DNA of 6,476 nt, from NCBI GenBank assembly GCA_002328625.1, contig DCVC01000202.1, forward strand, positions 9,542-16,017. The letters run 5' to 3'. This stretch comes from Bacteroidales bacterium UBA2198. Its GTDB lineage: Bacteria; Bacteroidota; Bacteroidia; Bacteroidales; VadinHA17. Both the position numbers and the translations under genes were made by a program. Below are positions 6,247 through 6,476 of this stretch, one piece after another. The first letter of the stretch is position 1. Every line of letters begins with the position of its first letter. The notes under the pieces were generated by a model that saw only the letters and a list, made by a program, of their open reading frames with translations, had not been told where the DNA came from and searched no databases.

Positions 6247-6264
6247 CCGTTATTTATATAACGG
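6247..6264 (+). repeat. Perfect 7-bp inverted repeat in the gap before tkt
   Basis: CCGTTAT (6247-6253), a TTAT loop, then ATAACGG (6258-6264): a perfect 7-bp stem with a 4-nt loop in the 78-nt intergenic region 6202-6279. It starts 45 nt after the upstream stop and ends 15 nt before the transketolase ATG. It is followed by mixed A/T, not a T run, so it is a weak candidate for an intrinsic terminator; it could also be an operator or a 5'-leader hairpin of tkt. The rest of the gap is A/T-rich with nothing else recognised. Confidence 0.4.
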
Positions 6265-6279
6265 CTAATATTCTATTTA

Positions 6280-6476
6280 ATGAGCACAGATATTAATAAA
6301 AGAGCTGCAGATAATATCAGGACATTGTCGATGTCGATGGTTGAAAAGTCAAAATCAGGCCACCCCGGTGGTGCGATGGGTGGTGCCGATTTTATCCATG
6401 TACTTTTTTCTGAATTTCTTAATTTTGATCCTGATGATCCGGGATGGATCAATCGCGACAGATTTTTTCTCGATCC
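6280..6476 (+). CDS. tkt: Transketolase, N-terminal part (3'-truncated by the window edge)
   Basis: The first 65 codons of a thiamine diphosphate-dependent transketolase, which moves two-carbon units between sugar phosphates in the non-oxidative pentose phosphate pathway. The diagnostic block SKSGHPGGAMGGADF runs at about residues 24-38; its histidine contributes to the active site in the family. RAADNIRTLSMSMVEK precedes it, and DRFFLDP, part of the conserved segment before the ThDP site, is at the edge. The sequence reads like full-length Bacteroidales enzymes, but only the N-terminus is visible, so a split two-gene transketolase cannot be excluded. An in-frame stop at 6259-6261 and the lack of upstream starts fix the ATG at 6280. 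Upstream is A/T-rich with no Shine-Dalgarno, typical of Bacteroidota. It is probably transcribed separately from the hydrogenase operon. Confidence 0.93.
   Translation, partial: MSTDINKRAADNIRTLSMSMVEKSKSGHPGGAMGGADFIHVLFSEFLNFDPDDPGWINRDRFFLD

Noticed and set aside
6247..6264. Strong intrinsic terminator for the hydrogenase operon
   Set aside because: The stem is only 7 bp with four A/T pairs and is not followed by a T run, so it was listed only as an inverted repeat.

Overview
The window is a stretch of about 6.5 kb, densely coding and all on the + strand. It most likely comes from an anaerobic or fermentative member of the Bacteroidota. The taxonomic hint rests on three things: a transketolase N-terminus at the right edge that reads like Bacteroidales full-length transketolases (remembered resemblance, not a search), an A/T-rich start for that gene with no Shine-Dalgarno, and a spacer of degenerate GCAGAG / AACGAAA repeats of a type I associate with uncultured Bacteroidales. 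Base composition looks moderate, about 40-45% G+C by eye.

Positions 1-5798 are the downstream part of one long operon for an Mbh-type (group 4, energy-converting) membrane-bound [NiFe]-hydrogenase. From left to right it holds: the C-terminal part of a NuoL/MrpA/MrpD-type ion-pumping subunit with a lateral-helix-like tail (1-708); an MbhD-MbhE fused subunit equivalent to the C-terminal part of MrpA (724-1251); MrpB, MrpC, MrpD, MrpE, MrpF and MrpG homologues in the classical Mrp order (1329-4712); an MbhN/NuoI/HycF-like two-[4Fe-4S] ferredoxin subunit (4709-5329); and a HycI-type [NiFe]-hydrogenase maturation endopeptidase (5322-5798). Most junctions overlap by 4-11 nt or are separated by 1-15 nt, so the genes are probably co-transcribed and translationally coupled. 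The one exception is a 77-nt repeat-rich spacer before mnhB.

The catalytic small and large subunits and the NuoH-like membrane anchor are not in the window. The maturation protease and the ferredoxin subunit imply that they lie upstream of position 1. In the inferred complex, reduced ferredoxin passes electrons through the ferredoxin subunit to the NiFe site, H2 is formed, and the Mrp module pumps H+ and/or Na+. The notable architectural point is that the membrane arm encodes two large antiporter-like subunits, as in true Mrp antiporters and in Mbs, where Pyrococcus Mbh has one.

Positions 5788-6201 encode a small protein of unknown function with two CxxC pairs. It overlaps the protease gene and is preceded by an unusually strong Shine-Dalgarno. 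A 78-nt intergenic region (6202-6279) with a perfect 7-bp inverted repeat follows. The window then ends inside the first 65 codons of a transketolase gene, probably a separate transcription unit. I saw no tRNA, rRNA, CRISPR array or transposon.
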